64,000 bases of DNA from Oceanimonas sp. GK1. GTDB taxonomy: Bacteria > Pseudomonadota > Gammaproteobacteria > Enterobacterales > Aeromonadaceae. Below, piece after piece: positions 22,750 through 32,393 of the stretch; the stretch's first letter is position 1; the number at the start of each line of letters is the position of its first letter. The notes below the pieces were generated by a model. That model was not told where the DNA came from. It was given only the letters and a program-made list of their open reading frames with translations, and searched no databases. Where the stretch lies: positions 860,001-924,000 of the forward strand of contig NC_016745.1 in the NCBI RefSeq assembly GCF_000243075.1, read 5' to 3'. The position numbers and the translations under genes are program-made.

Positions 22750-23549
22750 ACCGGTGCAGCTGGTGGCTGTGGGGGATGCTCTGGCTGAGCGCGCCGGTGG
22801 CGGCGGTGGAGCGGCTGACGGTGCAGGTGCTGGAGGTGCTGCCCCATGACATCAATGCCTTTACCCAGGGCCTGACCTGGCACGACGGCCAGTTGTTTGA
22901 AAGCACCGGGCTTTACGGCCAGTCCAGCCTGCGGCGGTTGAGTACGCGCAACGGCGAGGCCGACCGGCAGACCCGGCTTTCCGACAGCCTGTTTGGCGAG
23001 GGAGTGGCCCGGGTGGGGGAGCAACTGGTGCAGCTGACCTGGCGGGAAGGGCTGGCCCTGGTCTGGCGCCTGCCAGAACTTGAGCTGGAAACCGCGTTTT
23101 CCTACGAAGGGGAAGGCTGGGGCCTGTGCTTTGACGGTGACAGCCTGTGGATGAGCGACGGCTCGGCCACCCTGCAGCGGCGCCACCCGGCCGACTTTGC
23201 CCTGCAACAGCGGCTGACCGTGCGCCTGCAGGGGCGGCCGCAGTCCCGGATCAACGATCTGGCCTGCGCGGGAGAATATATCTATGCCAATGTCTGGAAG
23301 AAGGCGCACATTCTGCGCATTCACAAGGCCAGCGGCGAGGTGGACGGGGTGATCGACGCCGCCCCCCTGCTGCCCTTGAGCGGCCGGGTTGCGCACCGGG
23401 AAGCGGTGCTCAACGGCATTGCTCACAATCCCGATACCGGTGAGTTTTACCTCACCGGCAAGTGGTGGCCCCGGCTGTTCCGGGTGCGCTTTGTTCAGGC
23501 ATCGGCGGCCTTTGCCAACGCGGAAGCGGGCGCCGTCAGTGCCCGCTGA
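22746..23549 (+). CDS. Glutaminyl-peptide cyclotransferase (bacterial QC, beta-propeller type)
   Basis: A 267-aa exported protein (signal peptide ending near VAA, residue 19) of the glutamine cyclotransferase family, a five-bladed propeller that converts N-terminal Gln to pyroglutamate. Family landmarks are AFTQGL, ESTGLYGQSSLR, EGWGLCFDG with LWMSDGS, YIYANVW, VLNGIA and FYLTGKWWPRLF. It is the last gene of the ClC-MCE operon, overlapping the lipoprotein stop by four bases. Its 3' end overlaps the opposing ligase gene by 55 bp. Its target in this setting is unknown. Confidence 0.88.
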   Translation: MNRCSWWLWGMLWLSAPVAAVERLTVQVLEVLPHDINAFTQGLTWHDGQLFESTGLYGQSSLRRLSTRNGEADRQTRLSDSLFGEGVARVGEQLVQLTWREGLALVWRLPELELETAFSYEGEGWGLCFDGDSLWMSDGSATLQRRHPADFALQQRLTVRLQGRPQSRINDLACAGEYIYANVWKKAHILRIHKASGEVDGVIDAAPLLPLSGRVAHREAVLNGIAHNPDTGEFYLTGKWWPRLFRVRFVQASAAFANAEAGAVSAR

Positions 23550-25216
23550 ATGCTGTCGTCAGCCAGGGTGGTGTCTTTCGGGTAGAAGTCGCGGGCCCGT
23601 TGCAGCAGCCGCTGCGCTTCCTCGGGGCGCTCCAGCCGATGCAGCGCCAGCACCATGTTGCGGTACACGCTGGCCCGGGGCGTGTGGCGCACGAATGCCT
23701 GCCCCCAGTCCAGGTAGGCCTGCAGCGCTGCGGCATCCTGCCGGGCCGTTGCCAGCGTCAGCTGCAGCGACATGGCGTTGAATTCCACCCGGCCCAGCCA
23801 GGCCAGGGGGTTGAGGGCCGACTGCAGCAGTGCTGGCTCCTTGCTGCCGGCACGCTCGTATTGCGTGATCACATGGGCGGTCTGCAGGCCGGTGGCCATA
23901 AAAGCCACCACCAGCAACGGAACCAGCAGGGCACTAAAGCGGGCCAGCAGCCGGTGGCGATAGGGCGTTTCCCGAGGGGGCTGCAGCCGCCCGTCAATCC
24001 AGTACAGCAACACCAGCAGGGTGACCCAGTGGGCCAGGGAGTGGTAGAAGGGGTACTCTGTCTGGCTGTGCAGGGCAATGGGCCACACCAGCGCCGCCAG
24101 GGCCAGGGCCTGGCGCCAGGGCGCCCGGCACAGCACCCGCACCAACATCAGCGCCACCCCGATGATGGCCAGCACCGGCAGCAGGCCCCCTTCCACGCCC
24201 CAGAACAACAGCTCGTTATGAGGGTGATCCAGATTGGGTTCCATCGGTGGCAACCCGGCCAGATGTTCCCGCTGGGCGGCGTAAAACTCCATAAACTGCC
24301 GCTCAAAGTCGCCGTAGCCCACGCCGACCCAGGGATGCTGGGCAATGAGCGCCAGGCTTTGCTGCCAGTAGTACTTGCGCACCCCCGGATCGCTGTAAAT
24401 GTCGGCACCCCGTTGCACCCCGTCCACCAGCGCCATGGAGATCAATGCCAGCGCGATGCCCAGGGTCACCAGGCCGAGCAGCATCAGGGTGTGGCGGCGG
24501 CTCCGCTGCCAGCTCAGGGGCAGCAACAGCAATACCCCCACCAGGGCACCCAGTTGTCCCACCCGGGACTGCAACACCACCAGCAGCAGCGGTGTGGTCA
24601 CCAGCACGGCTCCCAGCCAGAGCCGGCGCAGGGCGGGCAGGGGGCGACGGTCTTCCTGCCACAAAAACCAGGCCAGCATCAGGCCGGTGGCCATAAAACT
24701 GGCCATCACATTGGGTTGCTGAAAAATGCCATAGGGGCGGTTGGTTTTGGTGTTGTAGCCCATGCCGTTGTCCGGGCCCAGCAGGTAGTACTGCACCAGC
24801 CCCAGCAGCATTTCCAGGCTGACTGCCGCCAGCAGCACATAGAGCAGGCGCCAGCGGCCGTGTTCATCAAAGCGGCATTGCAACAGGGCAAACCAGAACA
24901 GCAGGCCGCCCGCCAGCCCCGCCAGCCGGGGCAGGGCCCGGTCCGCCAGTTCGGCATTGGGGTAAAGCAGGGGCACCAGCAGCAGCGCAAAGGCCAGCCA
25001 GCAGCCCAGGTGGAAGGGCGTCCACACCACCATCCGGTTCAGGGTGAGCTGCCACAGCCCCAGGCCAATCATCAGCGAGACCAGTATCCAGCCGGTCATG
25101 TTGAACGGCAGGTAGAGGCCGGCGCCGCCGGGGTTGTGCATGAAAAAATGCATGCCGCCCAGGGCCCAGGCGGCAAAACACCAGAAAAACAGGTAGGGCA
25201 GTGAGATACGGGTCAT
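23495..25216 (-). CDS. PglL-like O-oligosaccharyltransferase / O-antigen ligase family
   Basis: A 573-aa inner-membrane protein with about 12 helices. The PglL signature NRPYGIFQQPNVMASFMATG is present at about residues 156-175. The periplasmic Wzy_C loop has the ligase histidine in NLDHPHNELLFW, and the C-terminus (about 400-573) is the soluble Wzy_C_2 region. PglL enzymes move glycans from undecaprenyl pyrophosphate to serines of pilins and other exported proteins. No pilin gene is in the window, so the acceptor is unknown, and a WaaL-like role is less likely given the PglL motif. It is transcribed alone, 19 nt downstream of uvrA. Confidence 0.85.
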   Translation of the reverse strand: MTRISLPYLFFWCFAAWALGGMHFFMHNPGGAGLYLPFNMTGWILVSLMIGLGLWQLTLNRMVVWTPFHLGCWLAFALLLVPLLYPNAELADRALPRLAGLAGGLLFWFALLQCRFDEHGRWRLLYVLLAAVSLEMLLGLVQYYLLGPDNGMGYNTKTNRPYGIFQQPNVMASFMATGLMLAWFLWQEDRRPLPALRRLWLGAVLVTTPLLLVVLQSRVGQLGALVGVLLLLPLSWQRSRRHTLMLLGLVTLGIALALISMALVDGVQRGADIYSDPGVRKYYWQQSLALIAQHPWVGVGYGDFERQFMEFYAAQREHLAGLPPMEPNLDHPHNELLFWGVEGGLLPVLAIIGVALMLVRVLCRAPWRQALALAALVWPIALHSQTEYPFYHSLAHWVTLLVLLYWIDGRLQPPRETPYRHRLLARFSALLVPLLVVAFMATGLQTAHVITQYERAGSKEPALLQSALNPLAWLGRVEFNAMSLQLTLATARQDAAALQAYLDWGQAFVRHTPRASVYRNMVLALHRLERPEEAQRLLQRARDFYPKDTTLADDSIQRALTAPASALAKAADA

Positions 25217-25235
25217 TCCCTGACTCCTTTATCGG

Positions 25236-28064
25236 CTAGCGCCCATTCAGCATAGGCCGTAAAAAACGGGCCGTGTGCGAGTCCTGATGCTCCGCCACCG
25301 CTTCAGGGGTGCCGGCCACCAGAATGCGGCCGCCGCCGCTGCCCCCTTCCGGCCCCAGATCCACAATCCAGTCGGCGGTTTTGATCACGTCCAGGTTGTG
25401 CTCGATGATCACCACCGTATTGCCGTGGTCCCGCAGCCGGTGCAGCACCGTCAGCAGCAGCTGAATGTCGTGGAAATGCAGGCCGGTGGTGGGCTCGTCG
25501 AGAATGTACAGGGTCTGGCCGGTGTCCCGCTTCGACAGCTCACGGGCCAGCTTGACCCGTTGGGCCTCGCCCCCCGACAGGGTGGTGGCCGACTGCCCCA
25601 GGCGAATGTAGGACAGGCCCACGTCCATCAGGGTTTGCAGCTTGCGGGCGATGGCCGGCACCGGTGCAAAGAAGGCGCAGGCGTCTTCCACCGTCATCTC
25701 CAGCACCTCGTGAATGCTTTTGCCCTTGTACTGGATCTCCAGGGTTTCCCGGTTGTAGCGCTTGCCCTTGCACACATCGCAGGGCACGTAAACGTCGGGC
25801 AGGAAGTGCATTTCCACCTTGATCATGCCGTCGCCCTGGCAGGCCTCGCAGCGCCCCCCCTTGACGTTGAACGAGAAGCGGCCCGGTTTGTAGCCCCGGG
25901 AGCGAGCCTCCTGAGTGCCGGAAAACAGCTCGCGAATAGGAGTGAAAATGCCGGTGTAGGTGGCCGGGTTGGAGCGGGGCGTGCGGCCGATGGGGCTCTG
26001 ATCGATGTCCACCACCTTGTCCAGCTTGTCCAGGCCGTGAATGGCGGTATAAGGCGCCGGCTGGCTGACGGTGGCCTTGTTCAGCTCCCGGTGGGCCAGG
26101 GGAAACAGGGTGTCGTTGATCAGCGTCGATTTGCCCGAGCCGGATACCCCGGTGACGCAGGTCATCAGCCCCAGGGGCAGTTCCAGATCTACCTGCTTGA
26201 GGTTGTTGCCGCTGGCCCCTTCCAGTTTCAGCCAGTGCTCGCCCACTGGGGTGCGTTGCGTCGGCACGGCAATGCATTCCCGTCCCGACAGATAGGCGCC
26301 GGTAAGGGAATCCGGGTTGGCCATCACCTCCGCCGGGGTGCCTTGCGCCACGATTTCGCCGCCGTGCACGCCGGCGCCGGGGCCGATGTCGAGCACATGA
26401 TCGGCGGCGCGAATGGCGTCTTCATCGTGCTCCACCACGATCACGGTATTGCCCAGATCCCGCAGGTGAGTGAGGGTGGCCAGCAGTCGTTCGTTGTCCC
26501 GCTGGTGCAGGCCGATGCTGGGCTCGTCGAGCACGTACATGACCCCCACCAGGCCGGCCCCGATCTGGCTGGCCAGGCGAATGCGCTGGGCCTCACCCCC
26601 GGACAGGGTTTCGGCGCTGCGGGACAGGGTCAGGTAGTTGAGCCCGACATTGACCAGAAAGCCCAGCCGCTCAATGATCTCCTTCAGGATCTTGTCGGCG
26701 ATTTGCGCCTTTTGCCCGGCGAGCTGCAGTCCGGTGAAAAAGGCATGGGCCTCGCCAATGGCCATGTCGGACACCCGGGGCAGGTTGTGATCCGCCACAA
26801 ACACATGGCGGGCGGCTTCCTTCAGCCGGGTGCCGCCGCAGCCGGGGCAGGCCCGGTTGCTCTGGTATTTGGCCAGCTCTTCCCGCACCGAGTTGGACTC
26901 GGTCTCCCGGTAGCGGCGCTCCATGTTGTGAATGATGCCCTCAAAGGGGTGCTTGCGCACCAGCACATCGCCCCGGTCGTTCATGTAGCGGAACTCGATG
27001 CTGGTGCGGCCCGAGCCGTACAGCACGGCTTTTTGTATCGGCCCGGACAGGCTCTCAAAGGGCGCCTCCAGATCGAAGTCGTAGTGCTCCGCCAGGGATT
27101 TCAGCATCTGGTAATAGTAATAACTGCGCTTGTCCCAGCCGCGAATGGCACCGCCGGCCAGGCTCAGCTCGGGGTTGGACACCACCTTGTCGGGGTCGAC
27201 GATTTGCTGCACGCCCAGGCCGTCGCACTGCTCGCAGGCCCCCGCCGGGTTGTTGAAGGAGAAAATGCGCGGCTCCAGCTCGGCGATGGAGTGGCCGCAC
27301 TCGGGGCAGGCGAAGTTGGCGGAAAACACCAGGGGATCTTCGTGCTCGTCGTCCATGCTCACCACCGAGGCGATGCCGCCGGACAGCTCCAGCGCCGCTT
27401 CAAAGGACTCGGCCAGCCGCAGCTGCAGATCGTCCCGCACCTTGAAGCGGTCCACCACCACTTCGATGGTGTGTTTTTTCTGCAATTCGAGTGCCGGCGG
27501 ATCCGACAGATCACACACTTCGCCGTCGATGCGGGCGCGAATAAAGCCCTGGGCCGAGAGGTTGTCGAGCAGCTTGCTGTGCTCCCCCTTGCGGTTGCGC
27601 ACCACCGGCGCCAACAGCATTAGCCGCTTGCCCTCGGGCTGCTCCAGCACCTTGTCCACCATCTGGCTGATGGTCTGGGCGGTCAGCGGCAGGTGGTGGG
27701 TGGGACAGCGGGGCTCGCCCACCCGGGCAAACAGCAGGCGCAGGTAGTCATGAATTTCGGTAATGGTGCCCACGGTGGAGCGGGGATTGTGAGAGGTGGA
27801 CTTCTGCTCGATGGAAATGGCCGGCGACAGCCCCTCGATATGGTCGACGTCGGGCTTTTCCATCAGGGACAAAAACTGGCGGGCGTAGGCGGAGAGCGAC
27901 TCCACATAGCGGCGCTGGCCTTCGGCATAGAGGGTGTCAAAGGCCAGGGATGACTTGCCCGAGCCCGACAGGCCGGTGATCACGATCAGTTTGTCCCGGG
28001 GCAGTTCCAGGCTGATGTTCTTCAGGTTGTGGGTGCGGGCTCCGCGAACGTCGATTTTATCCAT
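25236..28064 (-). CDS. uvrA: Excinuclease ABC subunit A
   Basis: The damage-recognition ATPase of nucleotide excision repair. The 942-aa product has two ABC modules with Walker [10 protein letters not shown] near the N-terminus and GVSGSGKST in the second half, two LSGGEAQR signatures, and zinc-binding Cys motifs ([15 protein letters not shown] with [10 protein letters not shown]). The ATG at 28064 gives the usual [16 protein letters not shown] start; five more codons upstream are open from a TTG but have no ribosome site. A LexA-type box lies in the divergent gap with yajR, consistent with SOS control. Confidence 0.98.
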   Translation of the reverse strand: MDKIDVRGARTHNLKNISLELPRDKLIVITGLSGSGKSSLAFDTLYAEGQRRYVESLSAYARQFLSLMEKPDVDHIEGLSPAISIEQKSTSHNPRSTVGTITEIHDYLRLLFARVGEPRCPTHHLPLTAQTISQMVDKVLEQPEGKRLMLLAPVVRNRKGEHSKLLDNLSAQGFIRARIDGEVCDLSDPPALELQKKHTIEVVVDRFKVRDDLQLRLAESFEAALELSGGIASVVSMDDEHEDPLVFSANFACPECGHSIAELEPRIFSFNNPAGACEQCDGLGVQQIVDPDKVVSNPELSLAGGAIRGWDKRSYYYYQMLKSLAEHYDFDLEAPFESLSGPIQKAVLYGSGRTSIEFRYMNDRGDVLVRKHPFEGIIHNMERRYRETESNSVREELAKYQSNRACPGCGGTRLKEAARHVFVADHNLPRVSDMAIGEAHAFFTGLQLAGQKAQIADKILKEIIERLGFLVNVGLNYLTLSRSAETLSGGEAQRIRLASQIGAGLVGVMYVLDEPSIGLHQRDNERLLATLTHLRDLGNTVIVVEHDEDAIRAADHVLDIGPGAGVHGGEIVAQGTPAEVMANPDSLTGAYLSGRECIAVPTQRTPVGEHWLKLEGASGNNLKQVDLELPLGLMTCVTGVSGSGKSTLINDTLFPLAHRELNKATVSQPAPYTAIHGLDKLDKVVDIDQSPIGRTPRSNPATYTGIFTPIRELFSGTQEARSRGYKPGRFSFNVKGGRCEACQGDGMIKVEMHFLPDVYVPCDVCKGKRYNRETLEIQYKGKSIHEVLEMTVEDACAFFAPVPAIARKLQTLMDVGLSYIRLGQSATTLSGGEAQRVKLARELSKRDTGQTLYILDEPTTGLHFHDIQLLLTVLHRLRDHGNTVVIIEHNLDVIKTADWIVDLGPEGGSGGGRILVAGTPEAVAEHQDSHTARFLRPMLNGR

Positions 28065-28107
28065 CTGCAGCTTGACCAAGTTTTAAACCAGACCGGCTAG
28101 TATGGCA

Positions 28108-28123
28108 CTGGATGAATAGCCAG
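28108..28123. promoter_or_regulatory. LexA (SOS) box between uvrA and yajR-ssb
   Basis: On the minus strand CTGGCTATTCATCCAG matches the E. coli uvrA LexA box as I recall it (CTGTATATTCATTCAG) at 13 of 16 positions and keeps the CTG-N10-CAG frame. It overlaps a possible uvrA promoter (TTGGCT, 17-bp spacer, CATACT) and could also act on the divergent yajR-ssb unit. Confidence 0.75.
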
Positions 28124-28213
28124 CCAAGAGCGCAACAAGAGGGATTAATCTCGACCGGCGCTCCGTGCTAAACTGCCGCTCCTTTGTGAACAATGACTGC
28201 GGAACCATCATTC

Positions 28214-29587
28214 ATGAGCGATCAGCAAGGCTTCAGCCCGCGGGAGCGACGGGCGTCCTTTACCCTGGCGGGCATTTTTGGCATGCGCATGCTGGGCCTG
28301 TTCATGATCATGCCGGTGTTTGCCCTGTACGGTGACAGCCTGGAAGGCTATTCGCCCCTGTGGGTGGGCATCGCCATCGGCGCTTACGGCCTGACCCAGG
28401 CGCTGCTGCAGATCCCCGCCGGCTGGCTGTCGGACCGCATCGGCCGCAAGCCGGTGATCTATGCCGGCCTGGGGCTGTTTGCCGCCGGCTCGGTGGTGGC
28501 GGCGCTGTCCGACTCGGTCTATGGCGTGGTGGCTGGCCGAGTGCTGCAGGGCAGTGGTGCCATTGCCGGCGCCATTCTGGCCTTGGCCGCCGACATTACC
28601 CGGGAAGAAAACCGCACCAAGGCCATGGCCATTATCGGCGTCTGTATCGGCCTGTCGTTTGCCGTGGCCATGGTGGCGGGGCCCTTGCTGGCGGCGCTGT
28701 TTGGGCTGTCCGGGGTGTTCTGGAGCACGGCGCTGCTGGCGCTGGTGGGCATGGTGATGGTGCGTTTTATGCTGCCGGATTCGGTGAGCAAGGGCCAGAT
28801 CCGGGACGTGACCGCCGCCCCCGAGCTGCTGGGCCGGCTGCTGAAAGACAAGCAGTTGCTGCGGCTCGATTTTGGCATTCTGCTGCTGCACATGACCCTG
28901 ACGGCGGTGTTTGTGGCGTTTCCGCTGTCCCTGAAAGACGCCGGCCTGGTGCCGGAACATCACTGGTGGCTGTATCTGCCGGCGCTGATGCTGTCGTTTG
29001 TGCTGATCATTCCCTTTCTGATCATTGGCGCCCGGCGCAACATGAACAAGCTGCTGTTTCAGGCCTCCATTCTGGTGATGATGGTGGCATTGGTGCTGAT
29101 GGCCCTGGGGCAGGGCCAGTTGTGGCTGCTGGCGGTAGCCATGGTGCTGTATTTTACCGCCTTCAACTTTATGGAAGCCTCGCTGCCGGCGTTTTTGTCG
29201 ATGCTGGCGCCGGCGGGCGGCAAGGGCACCGCCATGGGCATCTACTCCACCAGCCAGTTTTTCGGCGCCTTTCTCGGCGGCGTGCTGGGGGGCGCCCTGT
29301 TCCAGCAACTAGGCGGTTCGGGGGTATTTTTACTGGTGGCGCTGACCATGGTGTTGTGGTTCTGGCTGTCGGCGGGCATGACCAATGTGAGCCGGGTACG
29401 GTCTCATATTCTGCCCATCGGTGGTAATATGGAAACGGAGTCTGCCCGCAGTCAGCTGCTGCAGCGCCTGATGGCACTGCCGGGGGTGCACGAGGCGCTG
29501 ATCATTCCCGATGAAAGCGCCGCCTACCTCAAGGTAGATGGCAACATTTTTGAACTGGATCAGGCCAAACGCCTGGTCAACCTGTGA
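28214..29587 (+). CDS. yajR: MFS transporter YajR-like, with C-terminal YAM domain
   Basis: A 457-aa inner-membrane major-facilitator protein with 12 helices. The motif A loop [11 protein letters not shown] follows the second helix. After the last helix, residues from about 395 form a small ferredoxin-like domain (RSHILPI through [13 protein letters not shown]), the YAM domain that marks E. coli YajR (454 aa). The substrate is unknown; a proton-driven exporter is likely. The ATG at 28214 is preferred to one seven codons earlier because GGAA precedes it. Its position between uvrA and ssb is unusual, since these two are commonly adjacent. Confidence 0.87.
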   Translation: MSDQQGFSPRERRASFTLAGIFGMRMLGLFMIMPVFALYGDSLEGYSPLWVGIAIGAYGLTQALLQIPAGWLSDRIGRKPVIYAGLGLFAAGSVVAALSDSVYGVVAGRVLQGSGAIAGAILALAADITREENRTKAMAIIGVCIGLSFAVAMVAGPLLAALFGLSGVFWSTALLALVGMVMVRFMLPDSVSKGQIRDVTAAPELLGRLLKDKQLLRLDFGILLLHMTLTAVFVAFPLSLKDAGLVPEHHWWLYLPALMLSFVLIIPFLIIGARRNMNKLLFQASILVMMVALVLMALGQGQLWLLAVAMVLYFTAFNFMEASLPAFLSMLAPAGGKGTAMGIYSTSQFFGAFLGGVLGGALFQQLGGSGVFLLVALTMVLWFWLSAGMTNVSRVRSHILPIGGNMETESARSQLLQRLMALPGVHEALIIPDESAAYLKVDGNIFELDQAKRLVNL

Positions 29588-29601
29588 GTACGGAGCAAGT
29601 T

Positions 29602-30189
29602 ATGGCCAATAGAGGCATCAACAAAGTCATCCTGATCGGGCATCTGGGTCAGGATCCCGAAGTGCGCTATATGCCTAACGGCAACGCCGTCGCCAACATC
29701 ACCCTGGCCACCAGCGAAACCTGGCGGGACAAGCAGAGTGGCGAGCAGCGTGAGCGCACCGAATGGCACCGGGTGGTGTTTTTCGGCAAGCTGGCCGAAA
29801 TTGCCGGCGAATACCTGCGCAAGGGCTCGCAGGTGTATGTGGAAGGCCGGCTGCAAACCCGCAAGTGGCAGGATCAGGGCGGCCAGGATCGCTATACCAC
29901 CGAGGTGGTAGTGGATCAGGGCGGCACCATGCAGATGCTGGGCGGTCGTCCTCAGGGTGGTGGCCAGCAGCAGGGCGGCTGGAATCAGGGCCAGCAGGGC
30001 GGTGGCCAGCAGGGCAACTGGGGTCAGCAGCAGGGCGGCAGCCAGTACGGCCAGCAGGGTGGCCAGCCCCAGTATGGCAACCCGTCTCAGGGGCAGCCTC
30101 AGAGCCAGCCGCAGCCGGCGTCCAAACCCCAGAGCCAGCCGGTGTACAACGAGCCGCCGATGGACTTTGATGACGACATTCCGTTCTAA
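29602..30189 (+). CDS. ssb: Single-stranded DNA-binding protein
   Basis: A 195-aa protein with an N-terminal OB fold (residues 1 to about 110, [19 protein letters not shown]). A low-complexity Gly/Gln linker follows, then the acidic tip DFDDDIPF that recruits repair and replication partners. The linker, rich in GQQGG-type repeats, is longer than in E. coli SSB (178 aa in total). The ATG at 29602 has GGAG six bases upstream. The gene starts 14 nt after yajR and shares its upstream region, including the LexA box, through cotranscription. Confidence 0.98.
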   Translation: MANRGINKVILIGHLGQDPEVRYMPNGNAVANITLATSETWRDKQSGEQRERTEWHRVVFFGKLAEIAGEYLRKGSQVYVEGRLQTRKWQDQGGQDRYTTEVVVDQGGTMQMLGGRPQGGGQQQGGWNQGQQGGGQQGNWGQQQGGSQYGQQGGQPQYGNPSQGQPQSQPQPASKPQSQPVYNEPPMDFDDDIPF

Positions 30190-30209
30190 GCTGGAAGCGC
30201 CGATGCTCG

Positions 30210-30234
30210 AGGCCCCGCTCAGGCGGGGCCTTTT
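30210..30234 (+). terminator. ssb terminator
   Basis: Stem AGGCCCCGC/GCGGGGCCT with a TCAG loop followed by T4, about 20 nt after the ssb stop. Confidence 0.92.
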
Positions 30235-30355
30235 GCCGTTTGGGGGCGCCGTTCAAACTGAACGATACTGAACAAAGGCGGGGTAAGGGTTCATCTGAAT
30301 CTTTAATGATCATCAACAGGACGTGCCGGCACGCGCTCGGTGGCAAGGACAGCGA

Positions 30356-32269
30356 ATGAAATTCACCAATCAGTTTATTACCACCATCACCCTCTGTGTG
30401 CTGGCGGCGGTGCTGATGGTTCTGGTTGGCGCCGGCATCAGTTTCTATCAGATGGGCGTGGCCTACCAGCAGCGTCAGGTCGACGCCGTGGTGCGCATGG
30501 TCGACGAGGCCTGGCAGAGCGGCAGCGCAGAGCAACCCGCCCTGGAGCGCTGGCTGCCGGCGCTGCTCGATATCAACGACATCATCGAGTTTACGGTGCA
30601 GGACGAGGCGGCGGAGCAGTACCGCTACCGCCAGGGCCAGCCGCTGTCTGCCAATGAGGTGTCCCGGGAGTACCGGCGCGTCCTGCCAGGCGAGCCGGGG
30701 CTGTCGGTTCGGCTGGTACTGCGTCCGCCCTTTTATCATATCGACAGCTCGCTGGCGGCGGTATCGGGGCTGACCGGTGCCATCATGCTGGTGCTGGCTG
30801 GCCTGTTGTTCAGCCTGCGCTGGTTTCGCCGCCAGCTGCGCGGTGCCGAATTGCTCGATCAGCGCGGCCGGCTGATCCTGGCTGGCCGGCTCAGCATGCT
30901 GCAGCACAGTCCGCGGGAGGAATGGCCCCAGGCCGCCAGCCGGGCGCTGGACAAGCTGATGAGCGACCTCAAGGAAGCGCGCAAGGAGCGCAGCCGCTTC
31001 GATACCTTCATTCGCGCCAATGTGTTTGTCGACCGCAAGATCGGCATCGGCAACCGAATCTTCTTCGACAACCGGCTGGAAGCGGCGCTCAACGACTCCG
31101 CCAGCCACTCTGGCGCCCTGCTGCTGGTGGAGCTGCAGGACCTGGAGCACATCAACCACAAGTTGGGCCACGACAGGGGCGATGAGCTGCTGAGCTCGGC
31201 CTCGGTGTACCTGGGGCACCTGATCCGGCGTTATCCCGGTGCCCTGCAGGCCCGCTATACCGGCAACACCTTTGCCCTGCTGTTTCCCAACCTGGTGGAA
31301 AGCGAGGCGCTGGACGCGGCCCGTCAGGTGATGAAGCTGCTGCGCCGGTTGCACTGGCCCGATACGGTGCGCGACCCTACCCTGTTTATCGGAGGTGTGT
31401 GCTTTCGTTTTGGCGAGCAACTGCACCAGGTGGAGGAAGAGGCGGAGCTGGCCCTGCGCAGCGCCGCCCTGCAGGGCGGCGACGGTTATTTCATGTATTA
31501 CAAGGGCCTGACCGAGGAGAGCAGCGGCAAGGGCACGGTACGCTGGCGCACCCTGCTGGGCCGGGTGCTGGAGCAGGACGCGGTGCTGCTCGACCGCCAG
31601 GGCATTTATCGCGCTCGGGGCCGTGAGCCGGAGAGCCTGGAGCTGCTGGCGCGCATTCGCGATGAGCAGGGCCGGGAGCTGGCGGCGGGGCACTTTCTGC
31701 CGATGGCGGAAAAATGCGGCCTGCTGCAGGAGCTGGATCGCAGCATCATGCTGCGCTGCCTGACCCTGCTGCAGGAAAGCGACCGCCGGGCCACCCTGGC
31801 CATCAACCTGTCGGTGGACAGCCTGCTCAACCGGGGCTTTCATCGCTGGCTGGTGTTTGAGCTTATCCAGCTGCCGAAGGCACTGCTCAACGATCTGGTG
31901 ATCGAGCTGTCGGAAGCCGGGGTCAGCCGTCATTTCCAGGACCTGGTCAAGCCGCTGCGGGCGCTCAAGGCGCTGGGCTGCGGACTGGCGGTGGATCATG
32001 CCGGCCAGGACGTGGTCAGCACCCAATACATCAAGGATTACGAGCTCGATTATCTCAAGCTGCATCCCAGCCTGGTGCGGGACATTGAAAAGAAACCCAA
32101 TAACCAGATGGCGGTGCGCAGCCTGCTGGGCAACTGCATGGGCAACCGCACCGAGGTGATTGCGGTGGGGGTGGAAACCGAGGCGGAATGGCAATGCCTG
32201 CAACAGCTGGGGGTGCACGCCGGCCAGGGCTATTACTTCTCCTGCCCCGAGCGGTTTGCGCTGGTGTAG
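30356..32269 (+). CDS. csrD: CsrD: degenerate GGDEF/EAL regulator of CsrB decay
   Basis: A 637-aa membrane protein: two helices (about 9-31 and 137-158) enclose a periplasmic part, then a HAMP-like linker, a degenerate GGDEF domain (RGDEL at the active site) and a degenerate EAL domain (ELL, and DHAG in place of the DDFG metal site). In E. coli CsrD makes or degrades no c-di-GMP and instead directs RNase E to CsrB and CsrC. Synteny is decisive: csrD precedes mreB in E. coli as here, though a PLP enzyme gene intervenes. AAGGA lies six bases before the ATG at 30356. Confidence 0.9.
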   Translation: MKFTNQFITTITLCVLAAVLMVLVGAGISFYQMGVAYQQRQVDAVVRMVDEAWQSGSAEQPALERWLPALLDINDIIEFTVQDEAAEQYRYRQGQPLSANEVSREYRRVLPGEPGLSVRLVLRPPFYHIDSSLAAVSGLTGAIMLVLAGLLFSLRWFRRQLRGAELLDQRGRLILAGRLSMLQHSPREEWPQAASRALDKLMSDLKEARKERSRFDTFIRANVFVDRKIGIGNRIFFDNRLEAALNDSASHSGALLLVELQDLEHINHKLGHDRGDELLSSASVYLGHLIRRYPGALQARYTGNTFALLFPNLVESEALDAARQVMKLLRRLHWPDTVRDPTLFIGGVCFRFGEQLHQVEEEAELALRSAALQGGDGYFMYYKGLTEESSGKGTVRWRTLLGRVLEQDAVLLDRQGIYRARGREPESLELLARIRDEQGRELAAGHFLPMAEKCGLLQELDRSIMLRCLTLLQESDRRATLAINLSVDSLLNRGFHRWLVFELIQLPKALLNDLVIELSEAGVSRHFQDLVKPLRALKALGCGLAVDHAGQDVVSTQYIKDYELDYLKLHPSLVRDIEKKPNNQMAVRSLLGNCMGNRTEVIAVGVETEAEWQCLQQLGVHAGQGYYFSCPERFALV

Positions 32270-32278
32270 TTGAATGCC

Positions 32279-32371
32279 AAGGGACTCTGCTTCACGACTC
32301 GCCGTAAACCCGTCCATGGGGGCTCCGCTGCGCCATCCATGGCGCAGAGGGTCGTGAATCAGAGCTCCCTT
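32279..32371. repeat. Palindromic intergenic repeat element (REP/MITE-like)
   Basis: A 93-bp imperfect inverted repeat: AAGGGACTCTGCTTCACGAC (32279-32298) faces GTCGTGAATCAGAGCTCCCTT at 32351-32371. An inner perfect hairpin TGCGCCAT/ATGGCGCA lies at about 32328-32345, and CCATGG occurs twice. Elements of this design (CACGAC...CCGT...TCCATGG) are dispersed in marine gammaproteobacterial genomes as far as I recall. It fills the gap between convergent csrD and the PLP enzyme gene and may also terminate transcription. Confidence 0.6.
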
Positions 32372-32393
32372 GTCCTTCTCGTTGGTTTTGGAG

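Noticed and set aside
23462-25204. 580-codon plus-strand frame
   Set aside because: Antisense to the PglL-like gene; Gln/His-rich composition typical of an antisense shadow in high-GC DNA.
25275-27623. 782-codon plus-strand frame
   Set aside because: Antisense shadow of uvrA with no recognisable domain.
29699-32317. 872-codon minus-strand frame
   Set aside because: Antisense to ssb and csrD; no ribosome site or known motif.
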